Assembly: GCA_031763025.1 (NCBI GenBank)
Contig: JASSKH010000023.1
Coordinates: forward strand, 5,731,501-5,795,500
Direction of reading: 5' to 3'
Length of the DNA stretch: 64,000 bases
Source: Macrocystis pyrifera
Lineage: Eukaryota; Sar; Phaeophyceae; Laminariales; Laminariaceae
Part shown: positions 46,107 to 58,300 of the stretch, piece after piece
Layout of the letters: each line of letters opens with the position of its first letter
How positions within the stretch are numbered: position 1 is the stretch's first letter
The notes under the pieces: generated by a model
The model's database searches: none
What the model was told of the DNA's origin: nothing
The model's input: the letters and a program-made list of their open reading frames with translations, nothing else
Translations under genes and position numbers: made by a program

Positions 46107-49100
46107 ATGAAGTTCGGGAAGAACATCGGGAGGGTCGTCGAACTGTCAGACCCGGAGTGGTCCCCCTTCTGGGTCAACTATAAGTTCCTCAAGAAGAAGA
46201 CCAAGGTGCGTGTGTCGACCTTCCTCCTCTGTACAATAGGTCGGAATTGTTATCCCTGGTTGCTCCTTCTCTGCTTTTCGTCGTGCGTTTGTTCTCTTCA
46301 TCATCATAGGAAGATAAAAAAAGGCGGCCAAAAGGCTACGTTGGCTGTTTTTTCGCTTGTTGTTATGATATTTCTGTACTGGTGTGGCTGTATGTATCAT
46401 GCATGCACGCAGCAAGTAGAGCAGGATATACACGCAACATGTACTACAGCAGTACATGCATGCATATAGTGGCTATGCCATGTAATTCGCAATTTAACGC
46501 CCCAAGCTGAATCATTGGCTTTAGTACCGTAGACATCTCAGTGAATCTTCGAAACCGGGCTATGCCAGTAGCAACAGCAGTACTGCTGTAGTTGCAATGC
46601 ACCCATAGATATTTTCGGCGATCTTTCGAATTGTCAACCAGCAGCATGCGCGAAGCTTGCAATTATTTTCGTGCGAGCCGAATACAGCCCAACAAACATC
46701 CAGGCGTCGACAGACGACTGCAGATGGACGACCACCCAGGCGGCGAGCTATATACGTAGCACGCCCCGACTCCCAGGCGTGCCCTAGGAATAGACTATAA
46801 GTAGAGGGCAGCACAGACTTCGAAGATCCTTGATATACCCACCCCGCCCGCAAAGCTTCACCAGGTACAGCAGCACGTATGGAGTCGTTGTATGTACAAC
46901 GAGGTACTCGTACCAGGCTCGGGCTTACTTCCTGTCCAGGGCCCCAGCAGCTTTTGCCTCTAGACTCAGTCGCCCCTACGAGTATTCCACCGATATTGTA
47001 CGTACTCCTGGCGGGCGTCTCCTCACGTCTCTGCTATTTTTTTTCATCTGCGAGTCAAATGGCCTGGGTGTCATCTTTGGTGCTACGTGCTGCTGCTGCT
47101 CTACTCCTGCTGCAACTTCTGCTTCTAGTCGTACTGCTGCTTGTGTTGATGTATTGTTATGCGTGTACGTACATCCGGTATCACGTGAACCTCAATGGAC
47201 CTGCTGTGGCGCCGACGCACGCTCTCGCCGTAGCAACGAAATATATAGACGATCTCGCGGAGCAACAGCCTGCGTACGTACTGATAATACCTACTGCCAT
47301 TCCTACTGGGACACCTACTGCTGTACCGACTGATGGACGTCTATTGGTTTGACCACTGATACACCTACTGCTCTTCCTCGCAGAGCGTTGAAAACGGTGA
47401 AGTCGTACAGTCAGTAGATTGTCGATACGTGTGATGACGGGACCGCGGTGTTGCAACACTGACCAGGAATACTGTCTCGGATGTTTCCCTGTCTTAGCTT
47501 GCTACAGAATTGCCAGGTACCCTGGTACTGTAATAGTAGTAGGTACCAGTATGTACTTTTCTGAGTAGTACAAGCTGTCGCTAGGACAACAAGATATTTG
47601 TAAAACTGCCATCAATTCGTGTGCGTGAGTTGGTGAACGGTGTCTTTGGATTTTTCACCGAGTTGGGTTGTAAATTGCGGTCGACGCAATCTGGAAAGGG
47701 ATCCCTCTTTTTCTATTTTTTGGCCCCGGTCAAAATAAGAAACTCGCATTCGCTCCTATTAATAGCATAGTTCGACTTGGCATTATCAGAAGCAGTAGTA
47801 CCTATTGCGGGGGGCCATAGTTAATAGGACCTACGGTACATACAAAAACCTATATATTTACCTATTTTTACTAACAATATTTCGTCCTATTTACTATGGT
47901 CCCGCGTAATAGTCACCAGCTGGTATTACTATTAATACCTGGTGTTGTTCAATATTGCGAGGGACCATACGTAGTAAATATTGTTATTAATAGTAAAAAT
48001 AGGGAAATGTATAGGTTTTTGTGCGTACCGTTGGTCCTGTTTCCTATGGTCCCTGGTAATAGCAAATCTTCTTGAGGTAGCCGAAATGCGGAGTCTGATT
48101 GGCTAAGGGGTATATCATGGCGGCTCAATCAACCCACAAGTATTACATTAACAGAATGTTTTCAAGCCACAGCATTCCGAGCGGGCAGAATCAACCTCCA
48201 CCAGTACTCGTAGAGTCTTTCCAAGCTCAGCATCCGAGCTGGCCGAATCTTGCCAATCACACCATCCTACTGCTGTAGCACTGATCACTGGCTTAGGGTT
48301 GGGGTGGTTAGGGTTCGGGTCGGAAGGTCGTCTTTAGGCGCCAAGCACGAAACCTCCGCGAAGATTCAACATCAAGGAGTGACCTCGCCTCGATATCATA
48401 TACCTGGTATAAGGTTCCCCTTCGGGATGTATATCTATACCAGGTACGTATACAGAAGTAAACCACTCCGGACTCTGGACGGAAAATTCTTGGACCGCTG
48501 CTTGCAGGGTGTAAATATATACCGTGATACCTGGTACATAAAGAGCGTTGACTTGGCAGAGGCACCATGTGGGTGCGATCGTTGTTCAGCGCTCGTTTTC
48601 TCGACAACGGCAACACATGAACAAGGAAGGCTGCTACATAAATACCGGGTATAGTCGAGATAGTAGTTTTTTTCGGAAGGCTCTTTCTCGACCGAATCTT
48701 CCCGAAAACACCTTGTTCGGTAGTATTTGATATTAATAGCAACCTACAGCAGGTGAAGCGCCCGTTTTAACGAAGGAGGCTTTTGGATCGAATGGATTTC
48801 AAATCGACGTTTTTTTTTGTAGCAAGTATTCTAATCGATTTCTTCAAGTCGTTTTGTTGGTAAAACTTGTGCTGTGGTTCCTATCGGGAAATACCAGCGT
48901 ATCCTTGTCGAAAGTTTTATGCGTGAGATCGGAATAACGCAGCATGTCAGACAACACTCGGCGGACAAGCACCGAGGAGAGCAGATGAGAGCGACGGCGT
49001 GCCGTCGTCGCGCGCGCGCGCCGCCACCGGCCTCTGTGTTTTTTTCGGTGGCGCAGCCTAGAAAGTTATCACGCTCAGCTTCTCTTGGATGGGCGGAGAG

Positions 49101-49956
49101 AGCCCTTATATGCCACGCGCAGGGCGGCGACGGCGATGTAGCTCGTATGTTTGAGTCGATCGCTCGGTTCTCGTGGCCCTTGGCCGATCGAGCTGGTGGA
49201 AAAATTGGGCTTACGATCGCCATGGTTTTTTTTTAGGAACCACCGCCGGGGTACACTGTGCGTTGAAGGTCTGTAGCCGTGGGCGCGGTTGTTGCCCCGG
49301 TTGCCCCTCGTGAGGTTCACGATGTGTCGCCTCGGTGATTGTCGTCTGAAATGCTAAAACAGCGATGGATTGCCTAGGGGGCGCGGGCCATTGGGAACAT
49401 GCCATGCAAGTTGGATGAACTCCTCACTTTTATATTCGATTCCAATCGATTCGAATATTCAATATTCGAAGCGATTTGCACCAACACATTCATGCACTCT
49501 AGGGACTTGTTCTTCAATTCGATCGGATCGACTTTGCCCTCGCCCCCCAATCACAAATGCTTCCTTGATGATTCATTTTTTTACGAATCAGATGAAACTT
49601 GACTGTTCAAGTCGATTACTATTACCGGGGTCCATAGCTACCGGCGTCCCCGGTGGCTTGGTAGGTGGTCCGCGAGCCTATCAAGATCAATTTCGTGAGT
49701 TCGAGTCTCACCGAGTGCATGCTCATAGGGACTTTTTCTTGCATAAAATTGATTATTAGCGGAAAGCGCGAGAGCGTGAGTTAGCTGTACATTCGATGAA
49801 AATCGACGAGCAGTGGGAATGCTGAACCCTATGCGCGATAAAAAAAACAAAGGCACGTACCGGGGGGGATAAGGGACGACACCTGTGACCACGGCTTGTC
49901 CAGAAGATCGTCGAGGGTAAAACCTCCTACGAGTGGGCTGGAAAGTAAAAGTGATG

Positions 49957-49991
<35 letters not shown>

Positions 49992-50448
49992 GTTAACGGG
50001 ACCAAATTTTGTTAGTAAAAATAGGTAAATATATAGGTTTTTATGTATACCATAGGTCCTATTAACTATGGACCCCCGTAATAATTACTATAGAAAGTGG
50101 ATTTGAAATCGATTCGGTTGGAAACATTTCTTCGTTAAAACAGGAAGGTCAGGCCAATTCTTATGCCGTCGGCGCGTCAGAAAGGCCGGTTTCCGATCGG
50201 GGGTTCAAAATCGGGCGTTTTCACACTGTTGAAAAAGAGCCTTTTCGATCCCATCTTTTTCGGTCAAGCAATCCGATCCACGCATCCCGTCGAAAAACTC
50301 GAGTATTTCGACGGTATGGAGTTTTTCGACGGTATGCGTGGATCGGATTTCTCGGTCGAAAAGGTTTTTGGAGCCCACCGCCTCTCTCTCTCATCCTCTA
50401 AACGCACGGTCACACCACACATCAGCAGTCTGCACAGTTCTCCGATGC

Positions 50449-50488
<40 letters not shown>

Positions 50489-53400
50489 ACAGCGCAACAC
50501 CTCCTACAACCCACGAGCAGGAGACGGAAGCAGTTTCCAGAATACTTTTGCCTGCAATCCTATACTCCAAAAACGATCCGGCTGACGAGGGAAGGCATCC
50601 AGACTCCGTCGAAATTATACCGGGATCGGAAGCCGACGTTTTCGATACGTACCAGAGAGCGGAGGGTGTATACCTGGCACATGATACCGGCAACGGACGG
50701 CTAATAGCATATGAGGTAGCTGCTGCTTTTGTGACGTAATGCGGGCGTCTTTTTGTCGTGTGCTCGTACGTACGAAACGGCGCACCTGGCAGGTTCTATT
50801 TGCACCAGTACTCCTTATGTAATTATGTACATAGCTGGTGTTAATACCTACATACGAAGTATCTCAGATCTTGTACCACATAAGCGTGCGTTTTCATTCT
50901 GCGGACCTTTCTTGCTGAACCGTGACACTCTTTGCGCTTTTTCGTTTCAGTACAGTACATGATTCGTTCTTTAGATTCACCCCCCCCCCTCTTGTATATC
51001 ATGTCGTGCTGCTGCTGTGCTGCTGTTGTACGCGCAAATATATTCCCATCTGCTGTTTGTTGCAAACCATCACTGGTGATAGCACTTCGTGTTATACAGC
51101 AACAACTGCTGCGTTCGTAGCGCACACAAAAAAAAAAAAAGAAGCACCACCGTTCGTGACTTTTTGCCGTAAGAAAGGACCACGATCCGTGACATTTCAA
51201 GCCTAGCGAAGCAAGCTGGGAAATCACGTTTTACGTCACGCTGTGAGATATCTTCAAAATGGTCAAAGATATTTTATTTAAAATCCAACGGTCTTTGCGG
51301 GTGGGGCCGACTCTCGCAGGCGGATCACGGCTACAGGCCGAGCAGGGCCGATCTCGCCCGGCCCTAAAAGTGATATATTCAAATCACGGGCCGAAGCCTG
51401 ATCCGGCCTGCGAGATTCGAATCTCACCCCCCGTCGGCTAGGCCCGGTCCGCGATATTTCAATTCTCACAGATCGTCTGCCCGGCCCGGCCCGGCCCGTG
51501 CGATTCTCGGATTTTTTTCGCTTTTGCTTCTAGCTGTGGCTCCTCCTCCTAGAATTTTCGAGGCCGTAACGTGCTTGTTGGCCCGCGCCCCCAGCGGTGC
51601 CTTTGGGCAGCCGCCTGTTGTCCACAATCGGCATACGAAGCAAAATCTGCCATGTCCTAATACCGGCCTTCGCATACCGTTGGTGCGTGTGGGTTACGTA
51701 GTTCCTTGATCAGGCGTATTTCGAGCCAGGGTAAAAACGCACGAATCTTGATTTGTTTTTTTTTTATGTAGGGAAAAGCTACAAACAGAAGCGCAATGAA
51801 TCGTGAGTTTTTTTTTTGTCGTGAATCGTGACTATCGAAATCACGCTTCATGACGAAAACCTCACGAATCGTGTTTTTTTGTTTTTAAACTTCGTTCGGG
51901 ATGGCCCTAACTCCTTGCGCCTGCCTGCTCGTGGCCGCTGGCTACGTAGTGTTAATACGTAGCATTCATAGCTGCAACTGTTTGTAGTGACCTATGTTTT
52001 ACGACGTACGTAATAATCACCAGTACAAAATCAAGACACAACGTAGTACGTGAATATCAGTGTTACTTTTTTGTGCTGGTATTTTGCCATTTTTCGGCAC
52101 ATTTTTAAGTATACTTCGAGTACCTATGAATGCATGAACGGTGATAACAAATATATTTATATACGAATTCTCCTAACATCCCACAACTCCGTCTGGAAAG
52201 GGGTGCCTGTTCAGTGGTCAAATGAAAAAATCTCCGTCTCGAAAAAAATCTCCTAACATCCCACAACTCCGTCTGGAAAGGGGTGCCTGTTCAGTGGTCA
52301 AATGAAAAAATCTCCGTCTCGAAAAAAATCTCCGTCTCGAAAGGGATGCGTGACCAAGGGTGAAATGATTTCGGCATGCAACAATTGAGTACGCCCCGTC
52401 CCGGTCCCCCCCCCCCCCCCCCGTCCTCCCCAACGCCCTCGTGCCGACATTTGAACGGCTTCGAAGGCTCTCGAAGTACCCTCGGAGAGGCTTAGGGCGG
52501 CATCACCCGATCAGCGGAGCAATCCGAAGAGATCGCGCAGTCGGCGGGGGAGGTGGAGTTTTACAGACGTGAGTGGCGTGATGCCACTTTTGTTGATTGG
52601 TCTAGTGCTGCATGTGCTGCTGCTTTTCTTTTTTTTTATTATGGAACTATCAATAGAAATGCTATATTATCTGAAAATTGTCCTATGTGATATTTTTGCT
52701 GTCGTTTTTTTTTTTTTTTTTCGACTCTTATGTAGGAGTAAATACCAGGTGTATATATATTTCTCCGCTGAAATTTGTCAACTGGTCTTGTGATTGGTTT
52801 TGTTATCCGGCTCTATTTGCTCCGCTGAAATTGTACTACTGCTGCGGTGATTGGTTTTGTCATCCGACTCAAGTGGCTCTGCTCAACAGCAGTAGTCCAA
52901 TGCAATTCTCGTTGTAGTGGTAACGAGTAACAGACCACGTCTTGAGCGAGTTTCGCTGCTACTGCTGTATGTGTCACCGTCTTTTATTTTGCCTTTCATT
53001 CTCGCGGCCCGGTCCTGTCCCAACCGTGTATATGTATGTCCATGATTTCTGCCTGTGTGTGTTTCGTCTGTGTCTGCTGTGTAAATGTCCAGGATTTGCG
53101 TGTCTCGTGTCTGTTGGTGCATGTCTATTCGTGCGTTCAAGATGTTTCTGTTTATGTCTGTCTTGTTTCAATGTGTATCACTCTGTCCCTGAATGTAGCG
53201 ATCGTTTTTATTTTAATTTTCTATAAAAGCGCTCCTTATGTTTTGGGACAGATTGAGATGGTGTTATACCAGCTGTATGTACGAACCAGGTATATATGTA
53301 CCCCTGGTAAATGTCTGCGTATATGCGTGTATGCCTCTGTCCATGATATATGCGTGTGTTGTGTGGGTTCGGGGTGCCCTCTTTCCGTGCCGGCCGCATG

Positions 53401-56400
53401 AAGGCAACGATCGTCCGACTGCTGCCGTTGCTGAGACCTCTGTGGTGACGCAACTTTCTTCTCTCGTGCTCTTATGTAGCACCGGTATTTGTTGCTGTGT
53501 AGACATACGTAGCTCCGTCTGGAAAGGGGTGCATGTTCCATGGTCACATGACTAAGGCAAACAACAGAAAACAACAAATGAGTACGCCTCCCCCTCGGCC
53601 TCCGACCTACCAGGCATTTACGATATTGTGGAGTCTCACGCGTGTCTCCAAGGCAAGGCAGCTGTATTTATATATATCCCACCCCTCCCTCCCTCCGCCC
53701 GCTCCTATCCCCCCGGTGTTTTGGATTGTGTTGTCAAACATTTGGCATGATGTTTTCGTGACATGGATGTCTAGTGCTGCGACAGGAGCTGAGGAAGTGC
53801 GCCGAGTTTTTCACCGGGGTAGAAGCGCAGGTGTGTTTTCAGCCGCAGTAGCAGTAGCAGTAGCATTAGCAGGGCTACTGGTAGGGCTACAGTAGAGTAC
53901 TGCTTGTACATACTGTATGTATGTCCAGTATCAGTAGTCTACGAATAGTACAGTACTCTGGTAGGGCTACAGTAGAGTATTGCTTGTACGTATGCATGTA
54001 CAGTACTCTGCCGGATCAGTATTAATAGTGTACGAAAGTACAGCACAAGTCCGTAGTGTAGTACGTGTATACCAGCACAGCAGCAGCAGTATAGGCAGTA
54101 TGGATGTAGTTTTTTTTTTTTTTTTTTCATGTGTAGTAGTACTACAGCAGTAAAACTGTTTTTGTATCGCTTTTTGAACATTTGACCCTTATTAACCCCT
54201 TCAAGACTGTAGTTCCGTTTTGGAGACAACCCACTCAAATTTTTGAGTAGTTTGTCCCCGAAACGGGACTTTTAGGTAGTTTGTCCCCGAAACGGGGCGT
54301 TAAGTAGTTTGTCCCCGAAACGGGACTGCGGTCCTAAACTGGGCTAAGCACTTGACGTTTGAGAGTTGATGCTTACTATTCGACATGCGACGTTTGATAC
54401 CAGGTGGTTCACATTTGACGCTTCATATGTGACGCTCGGCACTTGACGTTTGACATTCGACAGTCGACGTTCGTATGAGAACAACGACAACCTCAACACC
54501 AACAGCTTGGTACCCAACCACCGCACCCAACCACCGTACCCACGACCCCCCCCCCCCCCCCCCCGGCCGGCGCCCCCCTCCAATAGCTGATGGTGAGACA
54601 GGCGCGGGTTAACGAAGGGTGGCGCCAGCTGCTCCTCCCCAACATCGTCGTTGAGGGCAACCCGAACAAGCGGCTCATGGCGGCTTGCGTAAAGCTGTAC
54701 AAGGACCTCCTGCTGCTGGAGAACTTCGCCATCATGAACTACTGTGGGTTCAGCAAAATCCTCAAGAAGCACGACAAACTCACGGGGTGAGTGAGGATTT
54801 TTTCGAAGCCTTTCCCCTCCCCTCTCCCTCCCCTTCCCTTCCTCCCCCCCTTCTGCCCTCCCCTCCCCTCCCCTCATCCTGGCTTCGCCGTCAACGTCTC
54901 CGCTTCTGCTACCACGTTTTTTTGTTCTCTGTATATATCATGCTTGTCAGTTTGACTTGACGCTGTTTTTTTTGTCTACCTCGTATCGTCGTGCTTTTCC
55001 GCCCCCACCCCCCTCCCATCCCCTCGCGCTTGGTGCAAGCACTGTCTTGCTGGTGGGTGAAAACCCGACGTGCTCCGTCCCAGCCTTGTAGACATGCGAG
55101 GGTCTCTGGTCATACGACTACAATCATGCATGATATCGAGTACACCCCCCCCCCCACCCCCCCTCCCCTCCACCTCCCCCCCCCCCCCCCCCCTATTAAA
55201 TAAACTTTTTAACTCGTGAGAGCTTCATGAAGAAAGTGGTCAATCAGGCCCCGTTCCCCCTCCCCTCCACCTCCCCCGCCCCCTCATAAACTAAGGTTTT
55301 TAACTCGTGAGAGCTTCATGAAGAACGTGGTCAATCAGGCCCCCTTCGTCCAGTACCCCCCCGAGTGATCAAGATGCTCTCGGCTGTCGAGGTGCTGTTC
55401 AATAACATCGAGAGCCTCCCCTCGGCTAGCGCGGAGGCCGGCACGAGGGTTCCGGTAAGAGCTACCTGGTATCATAGAACTACTTACAGACATCTCGCTC
55501 TCTGAACGTGCTCGGTTGGTACATCCCTGGCCTCTCAGAGCTCCCGCTTGGACATCGCTTCCTTTGATTACTTGCCGGACCTTTTCAACGGCTCTTTTTG
55601 TTTGTTTTCTCCATTTCTCTCTGCACTTTCGGTTCTTTTTTTTCCCCTTTTTTTCTTCTTTCGTTTCATGTGCATGCGTGTACTCCGAGTACGGCACCGC
55701 GGGCGAGCGCGGCTCCGCCGCGGGTGTCAGCGGGGTGGTGGCGGATAGAGGGGGGGTTGCAAGGAGCGCGGTCGCCGTTTTCGTGACTAGGCGTCGCGTG
55801 TGCCTCGAGACACGAGGGAAGCATGAATGGGCTCTGTTTGGCCTCCATTTGTAGAATAAGATTGAGTATGCAAGAGTCTATAAGGGTCGTTCGGGATTGC
55901 GAAAAACATTCAAGCGGTGCTTATTTTTGCGACCAAGCTGAAGTTCACAGAGAGAGCTACGCAGTCTGAGCACCAACATTGTCGAGCTGGCGAACGAAGT
56001 CCACGGTGAGCACCGGGCTTCACGCGAGGCGGGCGACGGGGCTCACTGTGGCAGAGAGGGAGGAAAGCTTTACCCGGACCGGATCGGTGGCGCGATGGTC
56101 GCGAGAGGGGCGGGCGGCGTACGAGGCTGAGAGAGAAGCTCTGCTATTCGTTTTTTTTTTTCATTTTGACAGGTGTAAGGTGTTCCAATCCGGCAGAAAA
56201 TCATTACACGAGAGGGGACGGGGATTTTTTCTTCTTTCCGAAAGTTTCGGTTTCATTTTGTTTCATGGTTTTTGCGGTGCTGCTGTGCCGTGCTGTGCGT
56301 TCTCTTTCGTACATACGAGTACACAGACATACAGCATATCAAAAGAAGAAAATAAGTACCCCACCTGGGGTATGTAGGTACGCACGACATGTGAGCGAGC

Positions 56401-57195
56401 GTAGCGGACGGAACCGCCTGCGACGCGAAGCATATGTGACGTCCGAGCTGTTTTCTCCTGAAGCATGGCGGCGGGACTCTTGACCTTATCAAGTCGCCAG
56501 TTTGCAACTGCAATGATAAAGAAAACTACATTCAATCGTGGACTTCTGTCCGCTTTGCATAATTTGGTGTACTTTTCCTTCCTGAACGAGCGTAGCGGGC
56601 GGGCGGCGTAGGCCGCCCGCGGAGCGAAGCGCCTTGTATGTACGTATGTACGTACGACGTATCTGGTGCGTGGTGTGTGTATTACCTGACGTACGTACGT
56701 TCGTATAAGGAGAAGGCCCGTAAAAACTGAACGTCATGAAACGAAAAGACAGATCTCCACTCTGAAAATGGATGAAAACGGAAGAAAAAAATCTACGTAT
56801 ATTCGCCGAGAATGTTCGCCAGCAAGTAAAGAGAAGAAGACATGGCTCAAGCGGGAGCTCTGAGAGGCCAGCGAGGTGCGGTGCCATCGGAGCCCGCTGA
56901 GTATAAAAGGCAAACAACTAAGAAAGGCTGTAGTCTATATATTACGGAGGGCCATAGTAAATAGGACCAAGTATAGTTAGTCAAAAAAGCGAAACATATA
57001 GGTTTTGTGTATACCGCAAGTCCTATTAACTATGGACCCCCGTAATAGTAGATGCATTTACCGATTTATTTTCGCTGATCGTTCCGCCTTTCGTTTTTAG
57101 GGCTGTACCGCTCTGACCGCGAATATAGGTATCGTTTGGACATCAATAGGAAGACCAAGCGGTCCTTCTATTTTCGCCCTGATTTCAACGACTTG
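46107..57195 (+). CDS. SPX-domain protein, exons of the SPX domain and beyond, 3' end not found
   Basis: SPX domains bind inositol pyrophosphates and control phosphate uptake, storage or signalling. Exons: 46107-46205 (MKFGKNIGRVVE, PEWSPFWVNYKFLKK), 53775-53830 (LRQELRKCAEFFTGVEAQ), 54587-54786 (RLMAACVKLYKDLLLLENFA, NYCGFSKILKKHDKLTG), 55296-55454 (FLTRESFMKNVVNQAPFVQY, VIKMLSAVEVLFNN). These are the successive SPX helices, with the N-terminal KFGK and the KILKKHDK ligand-binding segment. An exon between 46205 and 53775 is required by phase (length 1 mod 3) and was not found. The 55296 exon needs one more C in the C run at 55354-55362. Probable further exons in phase are 55951-56005 (LRSLSTNIVELANEV) and 57101-57195 (LYRSDREYRYRLDINRKTKR); no VTC, EXS or transporter domain is recognised in them. 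The gene must end before the convergent TIM23 gene at 62192. The first two exons are 7.6 kb apart. Confidence 0.82.
47805..47909 (-). mobile_element. TA-MITE copy
   Basis: ttgcggggggccatagttaa to the complementary right end; SPX intron. Confidence 0.93.
47955..48059 (+). mobile_element. TA-MITE copy, diverged
   Basis: Opposite orientation to the previous copy, 45 bp away; left arm lacks part of aggacc. Confidence 0.88.
48925..49345 (+). repeat. dispersed repeat, partner of 3360-3790
   Basis: See 3360-3790. A (cg)n-rich segment gcgcgcgcgccgcc differs between copies. Confidence 0.7.
49622..50081 (+). mobile_element. TA-MITE interrupted by a SINE
   Basis: Left end ttaccggggtccatag (49622-49637), right part agttaacgggacc...cccccgtaa (about 49990-50081). 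The MITE sequence resumes exactly where the SINE A tail ends. Confidence 0.93.
49637..49990 (+). mobile_element. tRNA-headed SINE inserted in a MITE
   Basis: Head ggtggcttggtaggtggtcc, B box gagttcgagtctcaccg, body with cgacacctgtgaccacgg, gtaaaagtgatgat and a ~31-base A tail. Flanked by atagct and atagtt, a likely target duplication with one change. The most complete copy here. Confidence 0.93.
52171..52425 (+). mobile_element. poly(C) retrotransposon 3' tail with an 80-bp tandem duplication
   Basis: tcctaacatcccacaactcc starts an exact 80-bp unit at 52171 and again at 52251; then ccgtctcgaaagggatgcgt and attgagtacg, C-rich end. Confidence 0.85.
53508..53600 (+). mobile_element. solitary poly(C) retrotransposon 3' tail
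   Basis: ctccgtctggaaaggggtgc, small internal duplication of aacaaca, caaatgagtacgcctcccc. 175 bp upstream of an SPX exon. Confidence 0.88.
54186..54345. mobile_element. cccgttttggg-family element with triplicated arm
   Basis: One left arm (agttccgttttggagacaa) and three tandem right arms (agtagtttgtccccgaaacg each). SPX intron. Confidence 0.75.
55022..55165 (+). mobile_element. 3' fragment of poly(C) element
   Basis: cgcttggtgcaagcactgtc, ggtgaaaacccgacgtgctc, gatatcgagtacacccc. SPX intron, 130 bp before an exon. Confidence 0.92.
55165..55260 (+). pseudogene. duplicated 5' end of the SPX exon at 55296
   Basis: actcgtgagagcttcatgaa and gtggtcaatcaggccccgtt repeat the first ~50 bp of the exon 91 bp downstream, including the C-rich tract before it, but without the AG acceptor and with loss of the exon's remainder. 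Confidence 0.85.
56942..57045 (+). mobile_element. TA-MITE copy
   Basis: Complete; right end 55 bp upstream of the exon at 57101. Confidence 0.93.
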
Positions 57196-57607
57196 GTACC
57201 AGGCCTTTTTTCGTTTTTTTGTTCAGCTGCACTAAACGCCACGGGATTTTACCTTGCGCCACCCCCCACCCCCCCCCCCCCACCCCTCACGTCCGAATAA
57301 TGCCTCCGAAGGAGGGAACCTTTGTGTTTGTATGTTTGTACTCGTTTACGCGTATACTTCGTATTTTGTTTCCATCATCTCTTTTTTACTTTCGAGCTCG
57401 ACCTGTACACACGAGTACCGAGCACGTACTCAGCATAGTTGGAAGTTTACAAACGAATTATCGTATGTCTATATGGATCTGGTTTAGGTCTGGTGTAGCT
57501 CTTGTACAAGGGTAGCTTAGAGGACTGGTGTGGGTATAGCAGCACTCTGGGCTTGCGCCGATTGAGGGAGGGGAGGGAAGAGGAGGAGGAGGAGGAGAGA
57601 AGAAGGG

Positions 57608-57707
57608 NNNNNNNNNNNNNNNNNNNNNNNNNNNNNNNNNNNNNNNNNNNNNNNNNNNNNNNNNNNNNNNNNNNNNNNNNNNNNNNNNNNNNNNNNNNNN
57701 NNNNNNN
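57608..57707. other. assembly gap (100 N)
   Basis: Exactly 100 N, arbitrary size likely. May hide SPX exon sequence. Confidence 1.
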
Positions 57708-57895
57708 GGCAGGTCCAACCCCCAGGAAACATATGCTGCTGCAAAGTAGTCGATCATGCAGTATATATAGGGCGTAAGATGAGCTAGATCACACAGATCA
57801 GGAAAAGATGATCGATCTTCCCTGAAAGATCTAGATCACGTTCTGCAGCTGAGACGATCTGTGCATGACATGTACATGATCTGTCTGAGGTGTGG
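57708..57895. repeat. GATCT-rich dispersed element
   Basis: cccaggaaacatatgctgc, taagatgagctagatcacac, aaagatctagatcacgttct. Confidence 0.75.
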
Positions 57896-58185
57896 GAGGG
57901 GGGGGAGGTGTTGCGGTAGCGGACTCTGCTGGAGGGAGGGCATAGATCAGTGCGGGCACTGCTTGGTTGCACGTTTCTACTGTTGCTACTGCTACTAATG
58001 CTGCTGCTGCTGCTTTGACTGGTACCACCGCTGTTTTGACACGCTGATGCGAAAAACTGGCGGAATAGTTCGAGTGTGTTTTTGTTCCCCGTCTACGGTA
58101 GACCGCGAGAGAGAGTAAGGTAAGAGACAAATGTACCTGGTGTCGCGTTCTTCGTAACGTAGTAGATGTGGTATCCCCCCCCCCT

Positions 58186-58300
58186 CTCTATAGCCTGCCC
58201 GGTGGAAACCCGACGTGCTCCGTCCCGGCATTGCGGGGATGCGAGAGTCTATGGTCATATGACCACGGCCATGCATGACATGAGAACACCCTCCCCCTGT
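58186..58300 (+). mobile_element. 3' fragment of poly(C) element
   Basis: ggtggaaacccgacgtgctc, ggtcatatgaccacggccat, then gagaacaccctcccc (gagtac mutated). Confidence 0.88.

Noticed and set aside
46879..47352. Membrane protein with a Leu-rich segment in the first SPX intron
   Set aside because: The hydrophobic run comes from a ctgctg/ctactcc repeat; no start context, splice sites or homology.
49640..49725. Functional tRNA gene
   Set aside because: The A- and B-box-like sequence is the head of a repeated SINE with an A tail; no complete cloverleaf with matching acceptor stem was found.
50541..50706. Missing SPX linker exon
   Set aside because: It has AG and GT borders and an open frame, but its phases (starts with 1 base, ends on a codon) do not fit between the first exon and the 53775 exon.
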